Below, piece by piece: positions 32,504 to 43,925 of a stretch of DNA of 64,000 bases (position 1 is its first letter; each line of letters begins with the position of its first letter). Location: the NCBI GenBank assembly GCA_964036275.1, contig OZ038434.1:23472071-23536070 (forward strand), in the 5' to 3' direction. The notes below the pieces were generated by a model. It was not told the DNA's origin and did no database searches. It saw only the letters and a list, made by a program, of their open reading frames with translations. The stretch comes from Litoditis marina (taxonomy: Eukaryota > Nematoda > Chromadorea > Rhabditida > Rhabditidae). The translations under genes were made by a program, and so were the position numbers.

Positions 32504-32920
32504 TCTCTATATATAATTCCCTTGCTTGGTCTGTCTGTGTGTAACAATTCACACACTTTTGTACTTTTGGTCGAGAATTTGGGCGAAATCACACAGTTTT
32601 GTCCTTTTGGTCGAGATGGGAATGGGAGGCGTGAGCGAACGTGATCGAGATGCTTTTCATTTTTATTTCGGCAAGAGAGGCGTGCGGTAGTGCTGCGATT
32701 TTTTGGCTATTTTATATTGGATTCGTTCTATTCATTAATCAAAAGAGGCTGCACTGTACTGGAAAGGTGAGAATTGATTTTTATTTCTGTGTTCGAATAA
32801 TAAGGTTACTCTCCGTGTTGAGAATGTGTATGATATTGCTCACTTATGCTCGCAAAATCTTTTTTTCGTAGAAAGGGGTATTTTATTCATTTGAATTTAT
32901 GCTCTGTTTATTCAGGAACA
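32504..32920 (+). repeat. U linker and module W, copy 5, with phantom intron
   Basis: TCTCTATATATAATTCCCTT start. Donor-like GAAAGGTGAGAATTG and acceptor-like CTTTTTTTCGTAG bound 32767-32871 (105 bp). The following TTTATTCAGGAACAGTG also matches 11709. Confidence 0.65.
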
Positions 32921-32924
32921 GTGT

Positions 32925-33182
32925 ACAAAAAGAGAGAGGAAAAGAAAGAGAGAGAGAGAGAGTGAGAGAGAGAGAAAGAGAGAGAGACGAAAAAAGAATT
33001 ACTGTTTATGTAAGCCCCACTGTTCCCATTTTCACTGTCTAGGTGAGCCCCACCGTTCCCATTTTCACTGTTTGTGTGAGCCCCACTGTTCCCATTGGGC
33101 TGTTGCTGGAAAATTATTTTCACCCCAGTAAATAGAGAGAGAGAAAAGGAGTGAGAGAGAGAGAGAGAGCCAGAGAGAGCAA
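32925..33182. repeat. GA tracts around a short 33-bp array
   Basis: GA tract, three 33-bp units (33000-33110), then a second GA tract (33133-33180). The arrangement repeats at 34640-34845. Confidence 0.75.
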
Positions 33183-34130
33183 TGCGCTCTATGCTCTATG
33201 CTCTATGCTCTCTGTGTTAAGGAGAGATGTCGCGCTCTATGTTAAGGAGATATGTTGCGCTCTATGTTAAGGAGAGATGTCGCGGTCTATGTTGAAGAGA
33301 GATGTCGCGGTCTATGTTGAAGAGAGATCTCGCGCTCTATGTTAGGGAGATATATCGCGTTCTATGTTAGGGGAAGATGTCACGCTCTATGTTAGGGAGG
33401 AATGTCGCGCTCTATGTTAAGAAGAGGTGCCGCACTCTATGTTAGGGAGAGGTGTCGCACTCTATTTTAGGGAGATATGTCGCGCTCTATGTTAAGGAGA
33501 GATGTCGCGGTCTATGTTGAAGAGAGATCTCGCGCTCTATGTTAGGGAGAGATCTCGCGCTCTATGTTATGGGGAGTTGTCGCGCTCTATGTTATGGAGG
33601 GATGTCGCGCTCTATGTTAAAAAGAGGTGTCGCACTCTATGTTAGGGAGGGATGTCGCGCTCTATGTTAGGAAAATATGTCGCGATCTATGTTAAGAAGA
33701 GTTGTCGCACTCTATGTTCAGGAGAGATGTCGCGCTCTAAGTTAAGAAGAGGTGTCGCACTCTATGTTAGGGAGGGATGTCGCGCTCTATGTTAGGAAGA
33801 GATGTCGCACTCTATGTTTAGGAGAGTTGTCGCACTCTATGTTAAGAAAAGGTGTCGCGCTCTATGTTAGGGAGATATGTTGCGCTCTACGTTAAGAAGA
33901 GCTGTCGCACTCTATGTTAGGGAGGGATTTCGCGCTCTATGTTAGGAAGATATGTCGCGCTCTGTGTTTAGAAGAGTTGTCGCACTCTATGTTCGGGAGA
34001 GATGTCGCGCTCTATGTTAAGAAGAAGTGTCGCACTCTATTGTAGGGAGAGATGTCGCGCTCTATGTTAAGAAGAGGTGTCGCACTCTATGTTAGGGAGA
34101 GATATCGTTCTCTATGTTAGGGAGAGTATG
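33183..34130 (+). repeat. 25-bp satellite array 10
   Basis: Starts with three tandem CTCTATGCT and uses units GAGATGTCGCGCTCTATGTTA. It shares its start and many blocks with the array at 34850, a tandem copy of the whole unit. Confidence 0.85.
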
Positions 34131-34237
34131 GCGTTGTCAAAAACATGATTTAAACGGTTGAAAAAAACGTGGGTTCGGTGAATAGGGTAAAAAATGTACA
34201 AATACTCCTAGGAGCTCTCGCCAGCCTAGAGTGAAAA

Positions 34238-34280
34238 CAAGGGAGGAGGAGGCGGCTTTAGCCGCCGGCGCCCTCCTTTG
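34238..34280 (+). repeat. H hairpin 13 (stem type 1)
   Basis: AGGA/GCGC form as in H9 and H10. The outer 3' arm CCTCCTTTG has one weak pair. Confidence 0.8.
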
Positions 34281-34645
34281 TCCTATTCTATATTTCGCTA
34301 CTTTGGTGTGTTTGTAACAATTCCATCATTTTGCACTTTTGGTCGAAAATCGGGGGAAAATCACACAGTTTTGTCCTTTTGGTCGAGATGGGAATGGGCG
34401 GCGTGAGCGAACGTGATCGAGATGCTTTTCATTTTCATTTTGGCTGGATAGGCGCTCAGTAGTGCTGCGATTTTTCGGCTACAATAATTTGAATTGATTG
34501 TATTTATTAATTAAAAGAGGCTGCACTGTACTGAAAGGGTGAGAATTGATTTTTATTTCTGTGTTCGAATAATAAGGTCACTCTCTGTATTGATAATGAG
34601 TAAGATATTGCTTACTATTGCTTACTATTGCGAGAGAAAAAAAAT
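34281..34645 (+). repeat. U linker and module W, copy 6
   Basis: As copy 5 up to the donor-like AAAGGGTGAGAATTG (GT at 34539-34540). The acceptor half is lost by a local duplication of TTGCTTACTA. Confidence 0.6.
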
Positions 34646-34659
34646 AACAAGCAGGAAAT

Positions 34660-34845
34660 TTATTACTGTTTATGTAAGCCCCACTGTTCCCATTTTCACG
34701 GTCTAGGTGAGCCCCACCGTTCTTATTTTCACTGTTTATGTCAGCCCCACTGTTCCCATTGGGCTGTTGCTGGGAAAATATTTTCACCCCGGTAAATAGA
34801 GAGAGGAAGGGGGTGAGAGAGAGAGAGAGCCGGAGAGAGCAATGC
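34660..34845 (+). repeat. Short 33-bp array and GA tract
   Basis: Three to four units followed by (GA)n; a close copy of 33000-33180. Confidence 0.7.
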
Positions 34846-34849
34846 GCTC

Positions 34850-35485
34850 TATGCTCTATGCTCTATGCTCTCTGTGTTAAGGAGAGATGTCGCGCTCTAT
34901 GTTAAGGAGATATGTCGCACTCTATGTTAAGGAGAGATGTCGCTCTCTATGTAGGGAGAGATGTCGCGGTCTATGTTGAAGAGAGATCTCGCGCTCTGTG
35001 TTAGGGAAATTTCTCGCGTTCTATGTTAGGGGGAGATGTCGCGCTCTATGTTAGGGAGGAATGTCGCGCTCTATGTTAAGAAGAGGTGTCGCACTCTACG
35101 TTAGGGAGAGGTGTCGCACTCTATTTTAGGGAGATATGTCGCGCTCTATGTTAAGGAGAGATGTCGCGGTCTATGTTGAAGAGCGATCTCGCGCTCTATG
35201 TTAGGGAGAGATCTCGCGCTCTATGTTAAGGAGAGATGTCGCGGTCTATGTTGAAGAGCGATCTCGCGCTCTATGTTAGGGAGAGATCTCGCGCTCTATG
35301 TTAGGGGGAAATGTCGCGCTCTTTGTTAGGAAGGGATGTCGCGCTCTATGTTAAGAAGAGATGTCGCGCTCTATGTTAAGAAGAGGTGTCGCACTCTATT
35401 TTAGGGAGAGATGTCGCGCTCTATGTTAAGAAGAGGTGTCGCACTCTATGTTAGGGAGAGATATCGTTCTATAAGTTAGGGAAAG
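34850..35485 (+). repeat. 25-bp satellite array 11
   Basis: Second copy of the array at 33183, shorter, with a doubled block of about 75 bp near 35150 and 35225. Confidence 0.8.
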
Positions 35486-35596
35486 TGTGGCGTTGTCAAA
35501 AACATGATTTAAACGGTTGAGAAAAACGTGGGTTCGGTGAATAGGGTGGAAAATATACAAATACTCCTAGGAGCTCTCGCCAGCCTAGAGTTAAAA

Positions 35597-35639
35597 CAAG
35601 GGAGGCGGAGGCGGCTTTAGCCGCCGGCGACCTACCTTG
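35597..35639 (+). repeat. H hairpin 14 (stem type 1)
   Basis: CGGA/GCGA form, 3' outer arm CCTACCTTG. Flank type a diverged (CGCCAGCCTAGAGTTAAA). Confidence 0.85.
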
Positions 35640-36005
35640 TCTATTAATATATTTCGCTTGCTTGGTCTGTCCGGAATTCCTTCACTATTGCACTTTTAGC
35701 CGGAAAATGGGCGAAATCACACACTTTGCACTTTGCAACTGGGGAGGCGTGGACGGCGTGCTTTTTGCTTTTTCATTTTCAATTGGTAGTGAGTTGGGTA
35801 GTGGTGGATCACCGTTTTTTTGCGGATAGAAAATGAAAACGAGTTTACGTGAGCTACGCGGCAAACTTTGGAAAAAGCCATTTTGTTCTACTGGCGACTT
35901 GGGAGGCGGCTGGGATGCATTCAAACAGGTATTTATATTTATTTTTGGTTCAATATCTCTCTGTTTCTTTTTCTCTTTTTCATCTCCTTTTTTTCTCATC
36001 CTCTC
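35640..36005 (+). repeat. U linker and module X, copy 3
   Basis: TTAATATATTTCGCTTGC start. Conserved GCATTCAAACAG is followed by GTATTTATATTTATTTTTGG. Confidence 0.65.
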
Positions 36006-36019
36006 ATGCTCACATGTTT

Positions 36020-37020
36020 GCCCTACTGTTTCCATTTTGAGCCCCACTGTTCTTTTTTTTGCTGTGTATGTGAGTCCCACTGCCCCCATTTTAATGTGTA
36101 TGTGAATCCCCAATGTTTCCATTTTGCTGTCTGTGTGAGCCCCACTGCCCCCTTTTCGTTGTCTATGTGAGCCCCACTGCCCCCTTTTCGTTGTCTATGT
36201 GAGCCCCACTGTCTCAATTTTTGCTGTGTATGTGAGCCCCACTATCCCCATTTTCGTTGTCTATGTGAGCCCCACTGTCTCAATTTTTGCTGTGTATGGG
36301 AACCCCACTGCTCCCTTTTTGTTGTCTGTGTGAGCCCCACTGTTCTAATTTTCGCTGTGTATTTGAGCCCCACTGTCCCCATTTTTGCTGTGTATTTGAT
36401 TCCCACTGTCCCCATTTTTGCTGTATATCTGAGTCCCACTGTCCCCATTTCGATGTGTATGTGAATCCCCAATATTTTCATTTTGCTGTCTGTGTGAGTT
36501 TCACTGTTCTAATTTTCGCCGTCTATGTGAGCCCCACTTTGCCGTTTTTACTGTCTATGTGAACCCCACTTTTCCCATTTGCACTGTCTGCGTGAGCTCC
36601 ACTGTCCCCATTTTTGCTGTCTGTGTGAGCCCCACTGTCCCCGTTTTTGCCTTTATGTGAGCCCCACTGTTCTCATTTTCGCTGTCTATGTGAGCCCTAC
36701 TGTTCTCATTTTTGCTGTCTATGTTAGCCCCATTTTCCCCATTTCCGCTGTCTATGTTAGCCCCACTGTCCCCATTTTCGCTGTCTATGGGAGCCCCACT
36801 GTCGTCATTTTTGCTGTCTATGTGAGCCCCATTGTCCCCATTTCCGCTGTATATGTAAGTCCCACTGTCCCCATTGTTGCTGTTTATGTGAGCCCCACTT
36901 ATCCCATTTTTGCTGTAAATGTTAGCCTCATTGTCCCCATTTGCGCTGTCTATGTGAGCTCCACTGTCCCTATTTCCGCTGTCCATGTGAGCCCTACTCA
37001 TCCTATTTTTGCTGTGTATG
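36020..37020 (+). repeat. 33-bp satellite array 6
   Basis: Units of both the TATGTGAGCCCCAC and the GTGTATTTGAGCCCCAC kinds. Frames of up to 150 codons on both strands again follow from unit length. Confidence 0.8.
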
Positions 37021-37029
37021 AGAGTAAGT

Positions 37030-37145
37030 GAAGAAAAGTCTCGCGCTCTATGTTAGGGAGAGGTATCTCACTCTATGTTACGGAGAGATCCCGCGATACA
37101 TGTTGAAAATAACTTCCGCGCCCTATGTCTAGGAGAAAAGAGGGC
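37030..37145 (+). repeat. 25-bp satellite array 12 (short)
   Basis: Four to five units, same as 7180-7340. Confidence 0.75.
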
Positions 37146-37175
37146 CAGGAAGCTCCCGCCAGCCTGGAATAGAAA

Positions 37176-37215
37176 CAAGGGAGGGGCCCGGGCGTTAGCC
37201 CGGGCTACCTACCTT
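37176..37215 (+). repeat. H hairpin 15 (stem type 2, flank a)
   Basis: GCCCGGGC-GTTA-GCCCGGGC inner stem with flank type a. Confidence 0.8.
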
Positions 37216-37600
37216 GTCTATTTTTATATTTGCGTTGTTTGGTCTGTCTGTCTGTGTGGGCGAAAATCACACACTTTGCACTTTTGGTCGAGATTTTGGA
37301 GAAATCACACAGTTTGCACTTTCTAACTGAGGAGGCGTGGACGGCGTGCTTTTGCTTTTCATTTTCAATTGGTAGTGGGATGGGAGGTGGTTGATCCCCG
37401 TTTTTTGCGGATAGAAAATGGAAACGAGTTAACGTGAGCTACGCGGCAATTTAGGAAAAAGCCATTTTGTTCTACTGGCGACTCGGTAGGCGGCTGGGAT
37501 GCATTGAAAAAGGTATTTGCTATTTATTTTTGGTTTAATATCTCTCTTTGTGTTTCTCTTTTTCATCTCCTTTTTTCCCATCCTCTCATGTTCTCATGTT
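37216..37600 (+). repeat. U linker and module X, copy 4
   Basis: GCATTGAAAAAG followed by GTATTTGCTATTTATTTTTG. Close to copies 1 and 2. Confidence 0.65.
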
Positions 37601-37760
37601 CGCCCCACTGTCCCCATTTTTGCTGTGTATTTGAGTCCCACTGTTTCCATTTTAGTTGTTTATGTAAGCCCCACTATTCCCATTTTCACTGTTTTTGTGA
37701 GCCCCACTGTTGTTATTATGACTATCTACTGGAGCACCCATTCCTGCTGTCTATGTTAAC
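37601..37760 (+). repeat. 33-bp satellite array 7 (short)
   Basis: About five units between X copies 4 and 5. Confidence 0.7.
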
Positions 37761-37764
37761 CCGA

Positions 37765-37995
37765 ATTGGTGGTGGGATGGGGAGTTGTGGATCACCGTTT
37801 TTTTGCGGAAAGAAAATGAAAACGAGTTAAGCTGGATAAACGCGGCAATTTTGGAAAAAGCCATTTTGTTTTACTGGCGACTCGGGAGGCGGCTGGGATG
37901 CATCAGAAAAGGTATTTGTATTCATTTTTGGTTCAATATCTCTTTTTTTGTTTCTCTTTCTTTTTCTCATCTCTTTTTTTCTCATACTCTCATTT
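37765..37995 (+). repeat. Module X, copy 5 (no hairpin before it)
   Basis: Begins in the middle of the module (AATTGGTGGTGGGATGGG) straight after satellite, so it arose by internal duplication rather than as a complete H-to-U unit. GCATCAGAAAAG precedes GTATTTGTATTC. Confidence 0.6.
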
Positions 37996-38625
37996 TCGTT
38001 GTGTATGTGATCGTGTATGTGTTAATCCACATTTCGCATTTCCACGGTCTATGTGGGGGTCACTGTTTTCATTCTCGCTGTCTATGTAATCCCCACTGTT
38101 CCCATTCTTATTGTTTATGTGAATCATCACTGTTTCCGCTGTCTTTGTGAGCCCCACTGTTCTCATGTTAGTTGTCTATGTGAATCCCCACGGTTTCGAT
38201 TCTCGCTGTGTATTTGAGCTGCACTGTCTCAATTTTTGCTGTGTATGGGAGCCCCACAGTCTCATTTTTCGCTGTGTGTTTGAGCTGCACTGTCTCAATT
38301 TTCGCTGTGTATTTGAGCTGCACTGTCTCAGTTTTTACTGTGTATGGGAGCCCCACTGCCCCCATTTGCGTTGGCTATGTGAGCCCCACTGCCCCTATTT
38401 GCGTTGGCTATGTGAGCCCCACTGTCTCAATTTTTGCTGTGTATGGGAGCCCCACTGCCCCCATTTTCGTTGTCCATGTTAGCCTGACTGTTCCCATTTC
38501 CTCTGTCTATGTGAGCCCCATTGTCCCCATTTGTGTTGTCTATGTGAGCTCCACTGTCTATGTGAACTCCACTGTCCCTATTTTTGCTGTCTATGTGAGC
38601 CCTACTCATCCTATTTTTGCTGTGT
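37996..38625 (+). repeat. 33-bp satellite array 8
   Basis: Includes a 66-bp doublet that alternates GAGCTGCACTGTCTCAA and GTGTATGGGAGCCCCAC. It is followed by GA tracts, a G-run near 38692 and sequence shared with 7050-7160. Confidence 0.75.
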
Positions 38626-38739
38626 ATGAGAGAGAGAGAGAGACGGAGAGAGAGAGACGGAAAAAAAGACTCAAAAAGAGAGAGAAGGAGGGGGGGGGGG
38701 TGAATGGAGAGCGTGAGAGAAGAAAGAGAGAATAGAAAA

Positions 38740-38940
38740 GAGTCTCGCCTGTCTCGAGAGAGATGTCTCGCGCTCAATGGTGAAGAACAATCTCGCGCTC
38801 TATGTTAGGGAGAGGTCTCTCACTCTATGTCAGGGAGAAATCTCGCGCTACATGTTGAGAGAAGTATTGCGCTCTATGTTACGGAGAGATTCCGCGATAC
38901 ATGTTGAGAATAACTTCCGCGCCCTATGTCTAGGAGAAAA
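38740..38940 (+). repeat. 25-bp satellite array 13 (short)
   Basis: Near copy of 7120-7340. Confidence 0.75.
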
Positions 38941-38976
38941 GAGGGCCAGGAAGCTCTCGCCAGCCCGGAATAGAAA

Positions 38977-39017
38977 CAAGGGAGGGGCCCGGGCGTTAGC
39001 CCGGGGTACCTTCCTTG
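38977..39017 (+). repeat. H hairpin 16 (stem type 2, flank a)
   Basis: GCCCGGGC-GTTA-GCCCGGGG, outer arms CAAGGGAGG / CCTTCCTTG. Confidence 0.85.
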
Positions 39018-39455
39018 TCTCTATATATATTTCGCTACTTTGGTGTGTTTGTAACAATTCCATCATTTTGCACTTTTGGTCGAGAATTCGGGCGAAATCA
39101 CACAGTTTTGTCCTTTTGGTCGAGATGGGAGAGGAAGGCGTGAGCGAACGTGATCGAGATGCTTTTCATTTTTATTTCGGCTGGATAGGCGGTTGGTAGT
39201 GCTGCGATTTTTCGGCTACACAATTCTTTGAATTGATTGTATTTATTAATCAAAAGAGGCTGCAATGTACTGAAAAGGTGATCATTTATTTTTAATTATG
39301 TGTTCGAATAATAAGGTTACTCTCCGTGTTGATAATGTGTATGATATTGCTCCCTTATGCTCTCAAAATCATTTTGTAGTTAGAGGTATTGTATTCGTTT
39401 TGTATTTTGGTTGTGTGTATTCAAGTACAGTGTATATAAGTACATTCAAGTACAA
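39018..39455 (+). repeat. U linker and module W, copy 7, with phantom intron
   Basis: Donor-like GAAAAGGTGATCA and acceptor-like CATTTTGTAG bound 39278-39379 (102 bp). The donor is weaker than in copies 3 and 5. Confidence 0.6.
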
Positions 39456-39489
39456 AATAAGAGAAAGAGAGAGAGAGAGAGATTAAAAA

Positions 39490-40705
39490 AAGTTCATTAC
39501 TGTCTATGTAAGCCCCACTGTTCCTATTTTGTAGTCTATGTGAGCCCCACCGTAGCCATTCGGCTGTTGCTGGAAAGTCATTTTCAGTAAATATTGTTGA
39601 GTTAAATTGAAGGGCACACTCTACGTGATACTTTTGATAGTCTACAGATATTTTTGCTGTGTATGTGAGTCCCACTGTCTCCATTTTGATGTGCATTTGA
39701 TTCTCACTGTCCTAATTTTTGCTGTGTATGTGAGTCCCACTGTCCCCATTTCGATGTGTATGTGAATCCCAAACGTTTTCATTTCGCTGTCTGTATGAGC
39801 CCCACTGTTCTAATTTTTGCTGTGCATGTGAGTCCCACTGTCCCCATTTCGATGTGTATGTGAATCCCAAACGTTTTCTCGCTGTCTGTATGAGCCCCAC
39901 TGTTCTAATTTTCGCTGTGTATTTGAACCCCACTGTCCCCATTTTTGCTGTGTATTTGAGCCCCACTGTCCAAATTTTTGCTGTGTATTTGAGCCCCAGT
40001 GTCCAAATGTTTGCTGGGTATGTAAGTCCCACTGTTCCCATTTTGATGTGTATGTGAATTCCCAATGTTTCCATTTTGCTGTCTGTGTGAGCCTCACTGT
40101 TCTAATTTGCGCTGTGTATTCCAACTGTCTTCATTTTCGCTGTATATGTGAGCTCCACGGTCTCTTTTTTCGCTGTGGATTTGAGCTCCACTGTCCCCAT
40201 TTTGGCTGTCTATGTTTACCCCACTTTTCCCATTCTTACTGTTTATGTGAGTCCCACTGTACTCATTATTGCTGTCTATCACGGTTTCAATTTTCGCTGT
40301 GTATTTGAGCTGCATGTCTCAATTTTTGCTGTAAATGGGAGCCCCACTGTCTCAATTTTTGCTGTGTATGGGAACCCCACTGCCCGCATTTGCGTTGTCT
40401 ATGTGAGCCCCACTGTCTCAATTTTCGATGTGTATGGCAGCCCCACTGTACTCATGGTTGATGTCTATGTGAGCCCCACGATTTAAATTTTTGCTGTGTA
40501 TTTGAGCTGCACTGTCTCAATTTTTGCTGTGTATGGGGGCCCAACTGTCTCAATTTTTGCTGTGTATGGGAACCCCACTGCCCCCATTTGCGTTGTCCAT
40601 GTGAGCCCCACTGTCTCAATTTTCGCTGTGTATGGGAGCCCCACTGCCCCCATTTTCGTTGTCTATGTGAGCCCCACTGTCTCAATTTTCGCTATCTATG
40701 TGTTT
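39490..40705 (+). repeat. 33-bp satellite array 9
   Basis: Mixed array with a block near 39716-39770 repeated at 39820-39875. A short AG-rich insert follows to about 40790. Confidence 0.75.
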
Positions 40706-40794
40706 TTCTTTTATGCTTTCTATGTTGTCTTTGAAACCATTGAATGTGTGAACACTGAAAACGGTAGAAGATAGAGAAGACCCAGAGCGAGAAA

Positions 40795-40995
40795 GGGAGA
40801 GATACCGTTCGGTTTTCGCGGATAGAAAATGGAAACGAGTTTACGTGAGTTGCTCAAACGCAGCAATTTCGGGAAAAGCCATTTTGTTTTACTTGCAACT
40901 CGGGAGGCGGCTGGGATGCGGCATTGGAACAGGTAATTGTATTTATTTTTGGTTTTTTATCTCTATTTGTGTTAGTCTTTCTCTTTTTCATCTGT
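40795..40995 (+). repeat. Module X, copy 6
   Basis: Starts GATACCGTTCGGTTTTCGCGG without a hairpin. GCATTGGAACAG is followed by GTAATTGTATTTATTTTTGG. Confidence 0.6.
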
Positions 40996-41019
40996 TTGTA
41001 TGAACTCTCCTATTTTCAT

Positions 41020-41670
41020 GTTTGCATTTATGTGAGCTCCACTGTACTCATTTTCACTGTTTATGTAAGCCCACTGTTTCTATTCTCTCTGTCTATGTGA
41101 GCCCTAATATTCTTCTCTTTACTTTCTATGTGAGCCCACTGTCTCTATTTTTGCTGTTCATGTGAGCCCCACTGTCCCTATTTTCGCTGTCTATGTAAGC
41201 CCACTGTCTCTATTTCGTGAGCCCCACTGTCCCCGTTTCCGATGTTTATGTGAGCCCCCCTGTCCCCAATTTCGGTGTCTATGTGAGCCCACTGTCCCTA
41301 TTTTCGCTGTCTATGTAAGCCCACTGTCTCTATTTCGTGAGCCCCACTGTCTCCGTTTCCGTTGTTTATGTGAGCTCCACAGTCTCCATTCTTGCTGCCT
41401 ATGTGAGCGCCACTAGCCCCATTTTTGCTGTCTATGTGAGCTCCACTCTCCTTATTTTGGCTGTCTATGTGAGCTCCCCTTTCCCCATTTTTGCTGTCCA
41501 TGTGAGCCCCATTCTCTTCATCTTGGCTGTCTATGTGAGCCCCATTGTCCCCCATTTTTGCTGTGTATGTGAGCCCACTTCCCCCATTTTCGCGGTCTAT
41601 GTGAGCCCCATTCTCCCCATTTCGGCTGTCTATGAGAGCAAGACTGTCCCCATTTTAGCTGTCTTTGTTA
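41020..41670 (+). repeat. 33-bp satellite array 10
   Basis: Irregular units, with a block of about 120 bp near 41160-41250 returning at 41280-41370. Confidence 0.75.
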
Positions 41671-41737
41671 TACAATTACAACTACAAATACAAACAATTC
41701 AGCGGGTGAACAGTACCAAATAGGAGAAACAGAAGAC

Positions 41738-41915
41738 ATGACGAGCGGAAAAGAGGGAAAGGGAAAGAGAGAGAGAAAACAAGAGATAAAAAGAGAGAGA
41801 GTTAGTGAGAAGGAGAGAAAGAAAAAAAACTTCCTTTGCACTCTATACTCCCAATGTCTATGTAATCCCAACTGTGTTAGAGAGAGAGAGAGAGAGCGAA
41901 AAAAAGAAAAGAAGA
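41738..41915. repeat. GA-rich tract
   Basis: Several GA/GAAA stretches with an embedded half 33-bp unit, leading into flank type b. Confidence 0.7.
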
Positions 41916-41952
41916 AAGAGACATCTCGACGCACCCACCGGCCTAGACTCAT

Positions 41953-41993
41953 CAAGGGAGGGGCCCGGGCGTTAGCCCGGGGTACCTTCCTTG
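41953..41993 (+). repeat. H hairpin 17 (stem type 2)
   Basis: Flank b with the GCCCGGGC-GTTA-GCCCGGGG inner stem otherwise seen with flank a. Confidence 0.85.
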
Positions 41994-42784
41994 TCTCTAT
42001 ATATAATTCCCTTGCTTGGTTTGTGTGTGTGTGTGTGTGTCCGGAATTCCTTCATTTTTGCACTTTTGGTCGGGAAATGGGCGAATTCCTTCACTATTGC
42101 CCTTTTGGTCGAAAAACGTGTGAGCGGCGTGCTTTCGCCTTTCATTTCCATTCTCGATGATTTTCTCTGCGGTAGTGCTCTGATTCTCTGCTTTATAAGT
42201 CTGATTTTCTGATTTACAATCGTATTTATTAATTACTGGGAGGCTGCAATGTGCTGAAAGGGTGAGAATCAATTTTTTTACGCTGTTTATGTTTACACTA
42301 CAACTACGTTTTTGGTTTTTTGAAGGTACTTCCATGTACTTTGGTCCTATTAGTAGTTATAATACTTTTTTAATGGAAATTTACACGGTTCATGTGCACC
42401 CTATATGTTCAACTGTCTTTCCATGTAGTTTGATCCCTGTTTGTGGGACTTCTCGCGCTCTGGGTTGATAAAAATTCTTCTTTTCTGCTCCGATTTTCTG
42501 CTTTATAAATCTGATTTTCTGCTCTACAATCGTCTTTATCAATTACTGGGAGGCTGCAATGTGCTGAAAGGGTGAGAATTAATTTTTTACGCTGTTTATG
42601 TTTACACTACAACTACGTTTTTGGTTTTTTGAAGGTACTTCCATGTACTTTGGTCCTATTAGTAGTTGTAATACTTTTTTTAATGGAAATTTACACGGTT
42701 CATGTGCACCCTATATGTTCAACTGTCTTTGCATGTAGTTTGATCCCTGTTTGTGGGACTTCTCGCGCTCTGGGTTGATAAAAA
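41994..42784 (+). repeat. U linker and module W, copies 8a and 8b in tandem
   Basis: About 300 bp running from TCTGATTTTCTG to the TGTGGGACTTCTCGCGCTCT end occurs at about 42178-42477 and again at 42490-42783, with only a few differences. A third copy is at 9175-9472. Both show GTGCTGAAAGGGTGAGAAT. Confidence 0.75.
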
Positions 42785-43285
42785 GTCTCGCGCTCTATGT
42801 TAACGAGAACTGCCGCGCTCTATGTTGAGCAGAACTTTCGCGCTCTATGTCAGTGAGAGATGTTGGGTTCTATGCTGAGAAAGAGATCTCGCGCTCTATG
42901 CCAAGAGGAAATTTGCGCTCTATGCTAAGGAGAACTTCCGCACTCTATGTTTAGAAAAACATCGGCGCTCTATGTTTAGGATAACTACCGCGGTTAAGAA
43001 GAGCTCCCGCTCTCTACGTTGAAAAGAAATTTTGCGATCTATGCTAAGGAGAACTTTCGCGCTCTATGCTGAGGAGAACTATCAAAGGAGAACTTCCGCG
43101 CTCTATGCTAAGGAGAACTATCGAAGGAGAGCTTTCGCGATCTATGCTAAGGAGAACTTTCGCGCTCTATTCTAAGAAGATCTTCCGCGATCTATGCTAA
43201 GAAGAACTTTTGAAGAAAAACTTTTAAGCTCTATCGCGCTCTGTGTTACGAAGAACCCTTGCGCCCTGTGCTAAAAAAAACGCCT
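42765..43285 (+). repeat. 25-bp satellite array 14
   Basis: Diverged units. It shares order with 13320-13700, with landmarks GATGTTGGGTTCTATGCTGA and AATTTGCGCTCTATGC. Confidence 0.75.
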
Positions 43286-43560
43286 TGCTTGGTTTGTGTG
43301 TGTGTGTGATGCACTTTTTAGTTGTTTTTGGGAAAAGCGCGTGGGCGAGCGCGTGCTTTTGCTGCTTTCATTTTCATTCTCAATGGATACGCCTGCGGTA
43401 GTGCTCTGGATTTTCGGCTATAGAATTGTTGAATAGTTGTTATTATTGATCTATAGACCTGCGGAGGCTACAAAAAGGTAAGAATTGATTTATATTTCTG
43501 TTATAGCTTCTTATTTCTGTGAACTTCTCTATGTACCTGTGTAAAAATGCGTTCACTAAT
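43286..43560 (+). repeat. Module W, copy 9, without hairpin
   Basis: Starts at GCCTTGCTTGGTTTGTGTG with no H before it. GGAGGCTACAAAAAGGTAAGAATTG is the only W copy with a GTAAG donor-like site. Confidence 0.55.
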
Positions 43561-43599
43561 GCTGTCATTTTCTGTAAAGATTTGTGAAGAAAATTTTCC

Positions 43600-43925
43600 G
43601 CGCCTCATTTCACTGTCTTTGTATTTGCCACTGCTCCCCTTTTCACTGTCTATGTAAGCCCCACAAGCCCCACTGTCTATGTAAGGCTTACTGTCTATGT
43701 AAGCCCCACTGTCCTTATAAGCCCCACTGTCTATGTGAACCCCACTTTTCCCATTTTCACTGTCCATGTAAGCCCCACTGTCTATATAAGCCCCACTGTC
43801 TATGTAAGCCCCACTGTCTGTGTGAGCCCCACTTTTCCCATTTTAACTGTCTATGTAAGCCCCACTGTGCCTATTTTCGCTGTCTATGTGAGCCCCACTG
43901 TGCCTATTTTCGCTGTCTCTGTGAG
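43600..43925 (+). repeat. 18/33-bp satellite array 11
   Basis: The 18-bp part dominates, as at 8040-8815. Both are followed by the same AACGGTTCGGCTGTTCAAGG flank and an H hairpin. Confidence 0.8.
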
